Source: Xanthostigma xanthostigma
Lineage: Eukaryota > Arthropoda > Insecta > Raphidioptera > Raphidiidae
Length of the DNA: 64,000 nt
Assembly (NCBI GenBank): GCA_963575645.1
Contig: OY754475.1
Location: 16,902,509-16,966,508, forward strand
Reading direction: 5' to 3'
Shown: positions 1-10,426 of the stretch, in pieces
How positions within the stretch are numbered: the first letter of the stretch is position 1
Layout: every line of letters begins with the position of its first letter
Position numbers and translations under genes: made by a program
Notes under the pieces: generated by a model
What the model was told of the DNA's origin: nothing
Seen by the model: only the letters and a program-made list of their open reading frames with translations
Databases searched by the model: none

Positions 1-95
1 TATTTCAACGGATTTCGTCATATTGCATCATTCACCGGGCTGCCAAACAAAATTCAACGGGTTATTTCATCGAAATTTAGTGCATTTTTTCTACA

Positions 96-3000
96 ATGGC
101 ACAAAATCAACGGATTCCAAATGAGCTGGATTGTTCAAACTTAGCTATTGAATGGCCATCATGGAAACGGAATTTCATGGTTTACTTGATTGCAAATAAC
201 AAGATGAACGAGAGTGAAGATACAAAAATCGCTACATTTATTTGGCTTGTTGGTACACAAGCCGCAAATATTTACAATACATTGTTCCCAAATGACGGTT
301 CACAAGATGCTTTACTTGGAATTATGCGAACAAAACGAACAGTAGCAGCAACAGATACTGTACCAGCACATGAAGTTGAAGATGTCACATATCGTTCATT
401 GGATGCTGTTTTAAAAAAATTTGATGATCATTGTTTACCACAAAAAAATACGACAATGGAATCATACAAATTCAACATGATTACACAAAAAGAAAAGCAA
501 TCATTTGGTGAATTCGAAACGGAACTTCGCACACAAGTAAGTCGATGTGAATTTTCATGTGCGTGTGGTGTTTCATATGAAGATAGAATGCTACGTGATC
601 GCATTATTGTTGGTGTACATGATAAAAAATTGCAAATGAAGTTACTTGATGGTCAATCCAGTACATTGAAAAACGTAATCGATACATGCAAAGTTTTTGA
701 AGCGGCAAGTGCAAACAAAATGTTATTGGACAACAAACAATCCATCGCAAGTATTGAAGCGTCATCGGAACAGGTTGTTCATGCTGTTAATCGTTATTGT
801 TTCAATTGTGGCGAAAACAATTGGACACCAAAACACGCTGAGGTGTGCAAAGCAAAGGGTCAAACATGTCGGGGCTGCTCCAAAATGGGTCATTTTTCCA
901 AAATGTGCCGCAAAAGCCGAAGATACAACAACAATAACAACAGTGGCAACAACAACAACAACAAAAATGTCTCAACACTTTGGGCTGATCAAAAAGGTTT
1001 GTCGTCAGATGATAACAATAATAATAATTTAGAAAGTATGCTTAGTTCATGTAATTTCATTTGTAGATTAAATTCAAATCAAAAAGAAAAATGGACCAAA
1101 CAGTACCAAATTGATAATGAAAAGGTCACATTCAAAATCGACACGGGGGCCGACGTAAATTGCATCCCTATTAGTATTGTTAAGAAATTAAACAAACAAA
1201 TATCAAATCGACAAAAATTCAATGTATTTGACTATAGTAATAATAAAATTAAAATCTTTGGTACCGTAAAATTGAACTGTTTGGAATTAAATACAACTGC
1301 TTCTAAATTAGCTGAGTTTATTGTAGTTAGCAATGATTTTGAACCGATACTTGGATTAGAAACTAGCATTTTATTTGGATTAATTAAACGGGTGGATGTC
1401 AATTCTATTGCTTGCTTACCAGATGAGAAAGAAAAGTTAATTGAACAAAATTGGGATCTATTTCATGGGATAGGTAAATTTCCAGGAAAATTTACAATAC
1501 ATTTACGGGAAAATTCTAAACCAATTCTTCATTATAAAAAACGTATTCCGTCAGCATTAATTGACAAACTTCGAATGGAACTTGATCAAATGACACGGGA
1601 TGAAATCATTTCACCTGTTGAATATCCGACTGATTGGGTAAATAATTTACAAATTGTTGAGAAAACTGGGGGTAAATTACGCATATGCCTCGATCCAAAG
1701 CCACTTAATGCATGCATTAAACGCGAACATTTCCTCATTCCCACTGTAGAAGACTTAACATCAAAATTGGCAAATAAAAAAATATTTTCGGTTTTCGATC
1801 TCAGCAGTGCGTTTTGGCATATGGAACTCGATGAAAAAAGTTCAAACCTCACAACATTCATGACTCCTTTTGGACGATACAAATTTCATCGTGTGCCATA
1901 TGGACTAAATTGTACACCGGAAATGTTTCAACGGAAAATGATACAAATATTCGGGGATTTGGAGGGGGTAATGGTTTATTTTGATGACATGCTTATATTC
2001 GCAGATAATCACACTGAACATGATAAAATCATGATGAAAATAATTGATCGGGCAAGAAAAAATAATGTCAAATTTAATCCGGACAAGGTACAATACAAAC
2101 AAAACGAAATAAAATTCATGGGAAATACTATTTCATCGGGCAAAATTAAACCACTTAATAAATATTTGGATGCAATTCTTGGCATTAAAAAACCAACTGA
2201 CAAAAGGGCAGTGCTACGATTCTTGGGACTTTTGAAATATATCGCACGTTTTATTCCAAATCTTTCAAAAGCAACGGCAAATTTACGTGATCTAACGCGA
2301 AATGATGTTCAATTTGAGTGGACTGACAAACATGATAGTGAATTCGAACAATTGCTAAAAGTCATATCCTCTAGTCCAGTGTTGTCAATTTATGACCCGT
2401 TAAAACCAACACTAATTCAAACTGATGCATCAAAAGATGGGTTGGGATGTGTTTTGATACAGGATGGACATCCAATAGCATTCGCATCAAGGACACTGTC
2501 AAAAAGTGAACAAAAATGGGCTCAAATTGAAAAGGAACTTTTAGCAATTGTGTTTGCATGTCAAAAATTTCATTTCTTTCTATATGGCCGTGAATTTATT
2601 GTTGAAAGTGACCACAAACCACTTGAAACATTAATAAAGCGTGACATTGATGACGTAACTGTACGACTACAACGAATGTTCATGTTTTTGCTCAAATATC
2701 CGGGCATAAATGTAACATATAAACCGGGTAAACATATGCTAATCGCTGATTGTTTGTCGAGAGCTCAACTTGAACAACAAGAAGAAATCATGGAATTAAC
2801 GGGCGTGATTCACTCAGTCATAAAATCTGTCTGTATTTCGGAAGAAAATTACAATTTTTATCGCGAAATAATTCAATCGGATGAACAATATAAAAGAATT
2901 TGCAATTTTGTTACAAACGGTTGGCCAGGATATCATCACCTTGATGAAATTGGTCAGCATTTTCATAAAATAAAGTCGGAATTACATGTTGAACATGAAC

Positions 3001-4310
3001 TTTTGTTCTACAATCATAGATTGGTAATACCAACGAAATTACAAAATAAAATCGCAAAATGGCTGCATGAATCACATCTCGGTATTGAAAAAACTCTCTC
3101 AAGAGCTCGAATGTTGTATTATTGGCCGGGAATGAATTCACAAATACGCACATTGGTAGAAACATGCTCAGTATGTGAAAAATTTAAACGCAATAATCAA
3201 AAGGAGCCATTGACTCAAGAAGAAGCACCAAAATATCCTTATCAAATCGTGGCAATGGATTTATTTGAATACGCGGGACATGATTTTATTGCTATTTTTG
3301 ATTTTTATTCGAATTTTTTGTCATCATTTCGACTAAACAACAAAACATCACGACATATAATAACGGGTTTAAAAGATCTATTTAATCGTGTCGGATATCC
3401 AACAATAGTAAAGAGCGATAACGTTCCGTTTAACTCAGCTGAATTTGATCGATTTGCGTCACAATTTAACATACAATTTAAATATTCAAGTCCACGTTAC
3501 CCACAAAGCAATGGGTTAGCTGAAAAGGGTGTAGCAATATCAAAAAATATCCTAAAAAGGTGCTACGAAACGAACGAAGTCGATCAATTTCAATACAAAA
3601 TTCTTGAATACAATACAACGCCAATTGCAAGCATGGGACTGACTCCATCCGAATTATTTTTTGGTAGATTAATAAAAACAATGCTACCAGTATCGAGTTC
3701 ATTGCTGGCTAGAAAAAACGTAACCGAACAAGAAATTCAACAAAAAATTGAAAATAAAAGAGAAAAGCAAAAATATTATTATGATCGAAACGCAAGATCA
3801 TTACCGGCACTTACTGTTGGTGACACGGTAATATTTAAAAAAGATTTAAACAATTGGCATTATGGTACAATCGTAGGTAATGTTAATGGAAAATCATATA
3901 TTGTTAAAGATAACTTTAATAATTGTCTCAGACGTAATCGTCGTTACATTGCGAAATCAAAAAATAACGGATTTAATGCCAGTGACTTGTTATTTGAAGA
4001 GAATATTGTTAATGGTAGACATTCAGCTCAAAATAATCTTGAAGAAATTGCAATAGTACCACCTACAGAACTAAACATGAACGATACTCAAATTGATTGT
4101 AAAGTGAATGAAACGGAGCTTCCAGTAGTAAACAATGATGAATCACTGATATTATCCGACGCATACGATACTGCTGAAAGTGATGTTTCAAGATCTGACA
4201 TTGAGATCGATGACATTGTACCACCAGTCCTTCCGGCTGTGATACAACCCGGAACTACCACACGAAGTGGTCGTATAACTCGCCCTCCCAAAAGATACGG
4301 ATGGGATTAA
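96..4310 (+). CDS. Gag-Pol polyprotein of a Ty3/Gypsy retrotransposon (1404 aa)
   Basis: One frame encodes gag and pol. In order: a gag region (about residues 1-230); two zinc knuckles, the first with unusual spacing, the second a standard CCHC reading CRGCSKMGHFSKMC; aspartic protease with DTGAD near residue 348; reverse transcriptase with YFDD near 627; RNase H with TDAS near 775 and SDHKPLE after it; integrase with the HHCC zinc motif from about 990 and the D-D-E triad in AMDLF (about 1053), KSDN (about 1107) and GLAEKG (about 1141). Family knowledge: these parts copy the RNA to DNA and insert it. All catalytic motifs that I can check are present and no stop interrupts the frame, so it may be competent. 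There is no envelope gene. The gag-pol fusion without a frameshift is common in this clade. Confidence 0.93.
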   Translation: MAQNQRIPNELDCSNLAIEWPSWKRNFMVYLIANNKMNESEDTKIATFIWLVGTQAANIYNTLFPNDGSQDALLGIMRTKRTVAATDTVPAHEVEDVTYRSLDAVLKKFDDHCLPQKNTTMESYKFNMITQKEKQSFGEFETELRTQVSRCEFSCACGVSYEDRMLRDRIIVGVHDKKLQMKLLDGQSSTLKNVIDTCKVFEAASANKMLLDNKQSIASIEASSEQVVHAVNRYCFNCGENNWTPKHAEVCKAKGQTCRGCSKMGHFSKMCRKSRRYNNNNNSGNNNNNKNVSTLWADQKGLSSDDNNNNNLESMLSSCNFICRLNSNQKEKWTKQYQIDNEKVTFKIDTGADVNCIPISIVKKLNKQISNRQKFNVFDYSNNKIKIFGTVKLNCLELNTTASKLAEFIVVSNDFEPILGLETSILFGLIKRVDVNSIACLPDEKEKLIEQNWDLFHGIGKFPGKFTIHLRENSKPILHYKKRIPSALIDKLRMELDQMTRDEIISPVEYPTDWVNNLQIVEKTGGKLRICLDPKPLNACIKREHFLIPTVEDLTSKLANKKIFSVFDLSSAFWHMELDEKSSNLTTFMTPFGRYKFHRVPYGLNCTPEMFQRKMIQIFGDLEGVMVYFDDMLIFADNHTEHDKIMMKIIDRARKNNVKFNPDKVQYKQNEIKFMGNTISSGKIKPLNKYLDAILGIKKPTDKRAVLRFLGLLKYIARFIPNLSKATANLRDLTRNDVQFEWTDKHDSEFEQLLKVISSSPVLSIYDPLKPTLIQTDASKDGLGCVLIQDGHPIAFASRTLSKSEQKWAQIEKELLAIVFACQKFHFFLYGREFIVESDHKPLETLIKRDIDDVTVRLQRMFMFLLKYPGINVTYKPGKHMLIADCLSRAQLEQQEEIMELTGVIHSVIKSVCISEENYNFYREIIQSDEQYKRICNFVTNGWPGYHHLDEIGQHFHKIKSELHVEHELLFYNHRLVIPTKLQNKIAKWLHESHLGIEKTLSRARMLYYWPGMNSQIRTLVETCSVCEKFKRNNQKEPLTQEEAPKYPYQIVAMDLFEYAGHDFIAIFDFYSNFLSSFRLNNKTSRHIITGLKDLFNRVGYPTIVKSDNVPFNSAEFDRFASQFNIQFKYSSPRYPQSNGLAEKGVAISKNILKRCYETNEVDQFQYKILEYNTTPIASMGLTPSELFFGRLIKTMLPVSSSLLARKNVTEQEIQQKIENKREKQKYYYDRNARSLPALTVGDTVIFKKDLNNWHYGTIVGNVNGKSYIVKDNFNNCLRRNRRYIAKSKNNGFNASDLLFEENIVNGRHSAQNNLEEIAIVPPTELNMNDTQIDCKVNETELPVVNNDESLILSDAYDTAESDVSRSDIEIDDIVPPVLPAVIQPGTTTRSGRITRPPKRYGWD

Positions 4311-4378
4311 AATTAGTATGTAAGATGGTCTATAGATTTAATTAAATATTAATTAATTTAAAAAAAAAAAGAAAAGCG

Positions 4379-4562
4379 TGTAATAAGTGTGTATAATTTG
4401 ACATTTGACAACAATCAAAATATGTATTATTAGAATTTGTGAGTCAGATGTCAGGCATAACCTCAGTCATGTGTTAGCCGCCATGCAACACAGATCGCGG
4501 AATAAAGACATAAAATATTAAGGTGTTAGTTTCATTTAATATGTACCCCTAGATCTTTTACA
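4379..4562 (+). repeat. 3' LTR of the Gypsy element at 1-4562
   Basis: The 184-bp segment starts TGTAATAAG and ends CTTTTACA, giving the usual TG...CA ends with a short inverted repeat (TGTAA/TTACA). It follows directly on a purine run (A10 GAAAAGCG) and holds an AATAAA at about 4501. The 5' partner is not in the window, so the boundary rests on these features and on the abrupt cut of the neighbouring gag-protease frame at 4563. Confidence 0.75.
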
Positions 4563-5457
4563 GACTGAAATATTTCATGTACATATTATTTGGAATGATT
4601 GAAATTGGAGAACCTGTATCTATTTGAAAGCTAATTATAGTATTTTCTACTTTTAATTTTAATGTAATTGGTTTATCACTCAAATTTGAATTAATATTAA
4701 AAAGTTCAACTTCCGATTCGCTATTAGCATCATTAACCTGATTAATATTACCAGTAGTTTTTCGACAGACTCTCTTCAAATGGCCTGTCTTTCCACAGCC
4801 GTGGCATTGGTACGTTTTGAAACGACAGTCGGCGCTCTGGTGAGTCGTTTAACCGCAATGTTTACAGCTCCCATTCGCCTCCCCTTTCTGTTGGCGTCCC
4901 CCTCTATGCACCTGGTTTACTTGGATGGACAGCTCACTTGGACCAGCTTCTATTGCATTTTTCTCTGCAGCCTCCATACTTAAAGATAATTCAACTGCTT
5001 TTTTGTATGTTAACTTTTCTTCTCCGAATAATTTGGAACGAATTGACTCGTTACGAAGACCTGAGACAAGTTGATCTCTGAGATTTTCCTCTAGAGTAGA
5101 ACCAAAATTACATGTTCTTGCGAGTTTCTTCAGTTGTTGCAAATAGTCTGAGATTGATTCCGACTCTTCTTGTATTTTCTTTCGAAATTTATATCGTTCA
5201 GCAATTTCTGATGCGACTGGGCAGAAATGATTTTCCATTGTCTTGATTAGGTTTTCAAAACTGCACTCATCTGGAGAAGTTGGATGACATAAATCAACCA
5301 TAATCTCATATGCTTCATCGCCGATCAGCGTGATTAATGTTGCAACTCTACTCTCTGCAGTTATAGCATTTGCTTTTATAAACTGCTTAACACGATCGAC
5401 GTATGAACTCCAATTTCCCGTTTTTACGTTGAATTCTTTAACTGAACCGATAACCAT
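4563..5457 (-). pseudogene. Gag plus start of protease of a Gypsy element, broken
   Basis: The minus-strand frame starts at an ATG ending at 5457 and encodes about 200 residues of a retrotransposon gag. The same frame continues through two CCHC zinc knuckles (spacing C-x2-C-x4-H-x4-C) into an aspartic protease with IDTGSPISIIP. A single in-frame TAA at about 4849-4851 falls inside the first knuckle. The protease is cut after about 15 further residues by insertion of the neighbouring LTR. The element is therefore dead in two ways. The frame on both sides of the stop is the same, so this is a point change and not a frameshift. Confidence 0.8.
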
Positions 5458-5522
5458 TGCAGATAATATTCAAAAATGTCGGATTTGTGAAAATAATTAA
5501 TAATCCTCGTCGCCAGTTGAAA

Positions 5523-5680
5523 TGTTAAGGTATTAAACGAGTCGCATTTATAACTTAACTGAATTCTTTTTATTAAAACAAAAATCAAATACAATTTATT
5601 CCATTAAATAATTATGCAACATTCATACCGATCATTCATACTATTATACAATTAATATTTAACCCATTCATACACCACAA
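5523..5680 (-). repeat. 5' LTR of the minus-strand Gypsy fragment
   Basis: 158 bp bounded by TGTTAAGG and ACCACA on the plus strand (TG...CA in both readings). It sits between the putative primer-binding site (about 5505-5517, minus strand) and host-like sequence that is repeated at 10507 and 16328 without the LTR. The empty copies define the outer edge well; the inner edge is inferred from the TG and the primer-binding site. Confidence 0.65.
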
Positions 5681-5840
5681 ATAGTATTTCATTGCTAACT
5701 ATATTTAGAATTTCACATACATAAATGAAATTTAATAAGGTAAAAGATCCGTTCAAGATCCATCAAAAAGTAACGGATACAGATCTTTTTTCTCCCTCGG
5801 ATATCCGCAGATACGGACACGGATATCCAGCACATCTCTG
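5681..5840. mobile_element. Right part of a hAT-like non-autonomous element (truncated)
   Basis: Same sequence as the right half of the complete element at 16107-16489, with the alternating CGGATAC/GGATATCC motifs, ending GCACATCTCTG before CACAGAATC. The left half is missing because the Gypsy LTR lies there. Confidence 0.7.
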
Positions 5841-6303
5841 CACAGAATCAAGTGCCACAACACGCTTGGGACCTAACAGCGAAATTAAGCAGCGAATCTG
5901 GCGGCAAAACTAGCCTCGTGAGGATGGGGATTTAGATCTTTTTTTGTTTAGTTCGTGCTATGTACACAGAAATTGTATTTCGTGCTCCGTGTATCCATTG
6001 CTAACGATCACACTGATTGAAATTTAGAATCCAATCCTAGACTGACACGACATAGAGTTCTAGTAGCTACCTACCTCTGTGAATTTATGAGGTATGTTCC
6101 GAGCAGCCAGCAAACGGTAACGAAATCGTCACCCGCATGCGCAGTACCTAAAACGAAACTGTATCGGTTTTGGAACACGTTTTATCTATCTTCGCATGAC
6201 AGTGACGGACTGACGGTTTCGTTACCATTTGCTGGCTGTTTGGGACATACCTAGTGTCTGTCAAAATTGTTCTCTTTTATTTTATCTTTGATTTGGTGTT
6301 AGA
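5841..6303 (+). promoter_or_regulatory. Conserved upstream region of ZAD gene A1
   Basis: This stretch is repeated upstream of A2, A3, A4 and A5 (10676-11147, 16490-16956, 23400-23821, 27430-27856). It holds the inverted-repeat element at 6091-6251 and a conserved leader (CTGTCAAAATTGTTCTC, then a T-rich run) directly before the ATG. It probably contains the promoter; I see no clear TATA box. A TATCGATA palindrome, the sequence of the Drosophila DRE, lies about 10 bases inside the coding sequence. Confidence 0.5.
6091..6251. mobile_element. MITE with about 43-bp inverted ends in the A1 upstream region
   Basis: About 160 bp starting GGTATGTTCC and ending GGGACATACC. The inverted ends continue through CAGCCAGCAAAYGGTAACGA and its complement. 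The core carries GCATGCGCAG and GGTTTTGGAACACGTTTTA. It ends about 50 bases before the ATG. Copies sit at the same place before A2, A3, A4 and A5, so it was there before those genes duplicated. A relative lies in opposite orientation before B1. Confidence 0.8.
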
Positions 6304-7992
6304 ATGAAAGAAATATCGATAATTGGATCTGGCTTAACTACAATGTGTCGATTGTGCTTATCAAGTGGCGTTACACTGTTAGATATGTTTTCGTTTTCAT
6401 CCAAAATGGGGAATAGAGTGGCTGGTGTAATCATGAAACGTGCTGCTGTTCAGGTAAGATATATTATTTTCGATGAATTTTTATATAAAATAACTTTTTA
6501 GTTACCGTACCGCATAAACGAGCAATTTTTCTTTGAGGTAAATTGTTCCTTAATATAATTTCAAAACAAAATTCGTACTAATTAAAACACATTTTTGTAT
6601 TAGGTTGTACTTAGGTACTTATAAAGTAATTTTAATAATTTGAAAATAATAAAAATTTTCCTCAATTGCCAGATAACTAGAAACGATGGAATGCCGAATT
6701 TCATCTGCCAATCCTGTTACACTCAACTGGAGAAAACTCACCAGTTTCTGATGCAAATAGAAAATTCTGATAGAGCACTGCGAGGCTATTTTCAGCAATT
6801 GCGCGCTTCTGAGAAACCAGTCAAAACTGAATGTTCTGTTCAACCTTCTGAAAATCATTTAATCCTTAACGCTAATAAAGATATCGTGAAATGTGAATCT
6901 TTAGAGCTCCATGATGAATTTGATATAGATGTTGATTGGAAAGAGACTGAATCTGCAAATTTAATTCAAGAAAATAATATCAACCGGGAAATGTGTTTAA
7001 AATTTGAAATCAAAGACGAAAAGATGGATGATAATTTCTCAATTTTAACAGAAAAAGTCGATGATCCAGTAAACGTTTCATCTAAAGTCGATGGAAATGA
7101 AATAAACTGCGAAGACACGAAAATTAGTATTGGTCACGCAGTCGAGAATACGTGTTTACTTTCTGCAAATGTAACTGAAAAAACTCATACAAATATTTTG
7201 ATAAATCGTAAGGAGCATAAATTGAAATCGTATCGATGCGATATTTGCAGCAAGTGTTTCTCCAGCCGTCAGGGTTGGCATTATCATAGGCGAGTACATA
7301 CTGGTGAGAGACCTTATCAGTGTGACCTTTGCAATAAGTGTTTCTTTCAGTCACATGATTTAATTATACACAAGCGTAGTCATACTGGTGAGAAACCTTA
7401 TCAGTGTGACCTTTGTAAAAAGTGTTTCTCTCATTCATCTTATTTAAATAAACACAAGCGTCTACATACTGGTGAGAAACCTTATCAGTGTGATATGTGT
7501 AATAAGAGTTTCTCTCAGTTACACAATTTAAAAAGACACAACCGTATTCATACTGGTGAGAAACCTTATCAGTGTGATCTGTGTAATAAGAGTTTCTCTC
7601 AGTCATCTCATTTAAATGATCACAAGCGTGTACATACCGGTGATAAACCTTATCAGTGTAACCTTTGTAATAAGTGTTTCTTTCGGTCACATGATTTATT
7701 TATACACAAGCGTAGTCATACTGGTGAGAAACCTTATCAGTGTGATCTGTGTAATAAGAGTTTCTCTCAGTCATCTAATTTAAATTATCACAAGCGTGTA
7801 CATACTGGTGAGAAACCTTATCAGTGTGATATGTGTAATAAGAGTTTCTCTCAGTTACACAATTTAAAAAGACACAACCGTATTCATACTGGTGAGAAAC
7901 CTTATCAGTGTGATCTGTGTAATAAGAGTTTCTCTCAGTCATCTCATTTAAATGATCACAAGCGTGTACATACCGGTGATAAACCTTATTAG
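6304..7992 (+). CDS. ZAD C2H2 zinc-finger protein A1, truncated by a nonsense codon
   Basis: Exons 6304-6453 and 6673-7992 (donor CAG/GTAAGA, acceptor CCAG/ATAAC, phase 0), 489 aa. The ZAD has C15, C18 (exon 1) and C62, C65 (exon 2), the four zinc ligands used for dimerisation in this family. An acidic linker (about 100-235) follows, then nine C2H2 fingers from about residue 237 with TGEKP linkers. Expected role: nuclear sequence-specific DNA binding; target unknown. The frame ends at TAG 7990-7992 where every other finger has CAG, and four more fingers follow in frame to 8334. Fingers 4-7 and 8-11 form a 336-bp tandem duplication that is nearly identical. The nine-finger protein may still work. 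Closest paralogue is A2. Confidence 0.85.
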
Positions 7993-8334
7993 TGTAACCT
8001 TTGTAATAAGTGTTTCTTTCGGTCACATGATTTATTTATACACAAGCGTAGTCATACTGGTGAGAAACCTTATCAGTGTGATCTGTGTAATAAGAGTTTC
8101 TCTCAGTCATCTAATTTAAATTATCACAAGCGTGTACATACCGGTGATAAACCTTATCAGTGTGACCTTTGTAATAAGTGTTTTAATAAGTCACACGAAT
8201 TAATTAAACACAAGCGTTGTCATACTGGTGAAAAACGTTATCAGTGTGATGTGTGTAATAAGAGTTTCGCTCAGTTATACCATTTAAAAAGACACATACG
8301 TATACATACTGGTGAGAAACCTAACTTACTGTAA
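7993..8334 (+). pseudogene. Untranslated fingers 10-13 of A1, beyond the nonsense codon
   Basis: In frame with A1 after the TAG, four more complete C2H2 units run to a TAA at 8332-8334 that corresponds to the natural stop of A2. No second stop or shift interrupts them, so truncation is recent or suppressed by readthrough. The start of this segment is the second half of the 336-bp duplication (copy 1 7483-7818, copy 2 7819-8154). Confidence 0.8.
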
Positions 8335-8496
8335 CCTTTGAAATAAATGCTAGTAATAAATTTAATGCTTGTTAAAGTGATTGGTCGAAATTTTGTTTAT
8401 GTATACTCCTTAGGCAACTAAAAATTGATAATATTTTCACTCGAAATAAATATTGAGTAAATGAAAGTTGTCTCTTTATATTTTTATTATAACATT
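8335..8496 (+). other. 3' untranslated region of A1
   Basis: Sequence shared almost base for base with the region after the A2 stop. It contains AATAAA at 8342-8347 and 8455-8460; the second is the more plausible polyadenylation signal. No reading frame of interest. Confidence 0.5.
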
Positions 8497-8780
8497 TTTT
8501 TTTGAGATGAGGGCTTCAGCAGCAATGCCATTAGCTCCAGATATAAAATGGTTACTGTAAATAACGAGGTTTAAATAGCACTTATCGATGTTTAGATTTT
8601 GTTAAAAAGCTCAGTATTTTCCAGAAATTTGAAGAGTTTTACAATATTGTCTCTTGTCACTGAGGATGTCTTGAAGTTGAGCGGTAGTGTAGTCTGTTAG
8701 ACATATGCTTGACAGTCAGTGAGGATGTGTTAAACGGTCAGTGTCGTATTACATGTGAGGCAGATGTCCGGATCAATTTT
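8497..8780 (-). mobile_element. 3' end of a Jockey-type LINE (fragment 1)
   Basis: Homologous to 12917-13210 after A2. On the minus strand it holds the end of the LINE ORF2 (the part after the C-terminal Cys-His motif) and the 3' tail, ending in a poly-A seen as T-run at about 8497. It stops matching at 8780, where unrelated sequence starts. The shared position in A1 and A2 shows that it was inserted before the A1/A2 duplication. Confidence 0.65.
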
Positions 8781-9195
8781 ATTATACAGCCAAAGGATCT
8801 TGCGATTTGTATTGCTGCAACAGTTTGGTGTATTTCCTGGCGTTTCCTTTCATCTGGAGACGCATCAACGTATGTACGAGGAATTTTTCCCGTTTTCAAC
8901 ACTTCAACTGCACGTTTCGTGGTAGGTTGCAACCTTATGCTATTTTATTTTTCAGTGGCCATTTGGCGTACCGGGTACAGTTAACTTTCGGCGATTTATT
9001 AATAAATTCTAATTACAAGTTAAACAGGTAGATCTACGTAAATTTTGTGATTTATTGTGGTGCGTCCCACGTGAATTTATAAGTTAACTTTTTGATTGTA
9101 CACGCGTTATTTGTTTAATCATTTTTTTTTTATAAAATGGTTTCGCTATTGCATGGCGATAATAATTCCGAAATTGATTTACGTAAGAACGCCTT
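8781..9195. other. Unidentified spacer after the LINE fragment
   Basis: A minus-strand open stretch (about 8785-8932) encodes a basic segment with KRQEIHQTVAAIQIARSFG; I do not recognise the family and suspect a transposon relic. At about 9057 there is GTGGTGCGTCCCACGTG, which resembles a retrotransposon primer-binding site but has no LTR pair that I can see. Confidence 0.3.
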
Positions 9196-9395
9196 TTATA
9201 GTACTAACAGACGGTCGAACTTGGTTCGAAGCGGACAGCGGATCTGGTCCGCTCCGTACCAAATCTGTTCGTCTGTACAGTAGTCTGCGTGTCCGCCCGG
9301 TTCGATGGGAACAGATTCGGTCGTCTGTTGCAAGATCCGCCGTACCATGTCAGTTGTCGGACCGGACCAAGTTCGACCGTGTGTTAGCACTATAA
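9196..9395. mobile_element. 200-bp MITE with about 31-bp inverted ends
   Basis: Begins TTATAGTACTAACAGACGG and ends with the near-perfect complement. The match continues through CGGTCGAACTTGGT on both sides. The interior is GC-rich against an AT-rich setting. No coding capacity. Family unassigned. Confidence 0.65.
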
Positions 9396-10318
9396 ATTTT
9401 GACTTGGGTGAATTTGTGATATACGCAGTATGCTAGTTTTTGACTTAATTTTTGTAGATTTGTGCGTACAGTAAATTTTGTATGTTGTTAATTGCTTTTA
9501 ATGATTTCTATTTTTGAAAAACTATATTCGGGATATTTTTGTAGATTGATTAGTCATTTTGTTACAGCTACTATTGATTGATTTTTTTTTATTTTGCCGT
9601 TTGGCGCTTTTGTATTTTCTTTATGGCTTTTTATATAACGATTGCTATTTATACTGATATTTTATTAGTATATATCTGTCTGCTTTTATTATTTACCTTT
9701 GTATTTCGCAAAATCCAGGTTCCGCTATCGGACGACCGTTTAATGTTCTGATCCGTTTATTTTTTTTATTATTTGTTTTTTTCTATTCCGTTTTGACGCG
9801 GCTTAAAAGTTTCTTTTTGGGTCATCCGCTGGTCTACACCTGTATTTTGCGAGCTTTATACTTATTTATTTGCTTTGGTATTGTATTTTTAAGTTTATTC
9901 TTCTAAGTCGAATTTAATTGGCGGTTATAGTGGTATAATAATTTTTCGCTTATTCGTATCAATTTTTTTTACCTTTGCTAATATAATTTGTATTCGCGTT
10001 TGAGACATACCTTTTTTTAATATATACTTGCTGTGAAATTGAATTCGCGATTGTTCGTTTTTGTTTGCTTCCCGGTTTCTGTCCTAACTGTTTACAGCTT
10101 GTTAGAGTCGTTCGGACCAAACGACTCTTTTCGTTCTGCTCTTCGTTGGTCCTGGCGCCCATAAAACATTCACTTTTCTTTATTTCTACCACGAAGCGCG
10201 CAAGCAGAAGTAAACAAGGTATGTCTATTTTTTTTGTCGAACCCACCCTCAGCGCCGACGAGCTACGGCGGGCATGGGATTTATTTTGGTCATGCCAGAA
10301 ATATAGGCATGACAAGGG
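9396..10318. other. AT-rich spacer, no gene seen
   Basis: T-rich sequence with no believable reading frame and no homology to the other spacers in this window. It ends in a G-rich run (AAGGGGGGG at about 10312-10321) directly before the repeated segment at 10322, as a polypurine tract precedes a 3' LTR. Confidence 0.4.
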
Positions 10319-10321
10319 GGG

Positions 10322-10426
10322 GTGCTAATGTAGCAGGTATTGTTACATTAACTCTCTGTCTCTCTCTCTCTTTGTAATATTGGCAAAATTAGTTTTACTT
10401 AACTATGCGGCAAAAATGAATGTTTA
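10322..10426. repeat. LTR-like segment, copy 1
   Basis: TGCTAATGTAGCAGG, then a CT microsatellite, up to AAAAATGAATG. The same segment occurs at 14134-14242, also directly after a G-rich purine tract. In both copies the match ends at the same base, after which they differ completely. I infer an LTR piece of an unidentified retrotransposon. Confidence 0.45.

Larger units (their letters stand above)
1..4562 (+). mobile_element. Ty3/Gypsy LTR retrotransposon, 5' LTR outside the window
   Basis: The body of a Ty3/Gypsy element carrying one long uninterrupted gag-pol reading frame, a purine run at about 4360-4376 and a 3' LTR at 4379-4562. The first 95 bases are leader before the ATG; the 5' LTR and primer-binding site lie left of the window. 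The element ends exactly where the protease frame of a second Gypsy element on the minus strand is cut (4563), so it inserted into that element. With an intact frame it may be young, but LTR divergence cannot be measured here. Confidence 0.9.
4563..5680 (-). mobile_element. 5' part of a second Ty3/Gypsy element, cut by the first
   Basis: Read on the minus strand: a 5' LTR (5523-5680), a putative primer-binding site CTGGCGACGAGGATT just inside it, a short leader, then gag and the start of protease up to 4563. There the frame runs into the LTR of the first element. The rest of pol presumably lies left of the window, beyond the first element. Its outer edge is followed by AATAG (5681-5685), which also occurs in the related unoccupied sites near 10509 and 16329, so AATAG is a likely 5-bp target duplication. 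Confidence 0.75.

Noticed and set aside
1586-4291. Minus-strand frames inside the first Gypsy element
   Set aside because: Short, without motifs, opposite an intact gag-pol frame.
7237-8330. 84-bp tandem repeats as a possible CRISPR or satellite array
   Set aside because: The period is one C2H2 finger with linker, the repeats are in frame, and the units vary at contact codons; this is coding.
10065-10328. 87-codon plus frame before the LTR-like segment
   Set aside because: No recognisable motif and no splice context; probably part of a decayed element.
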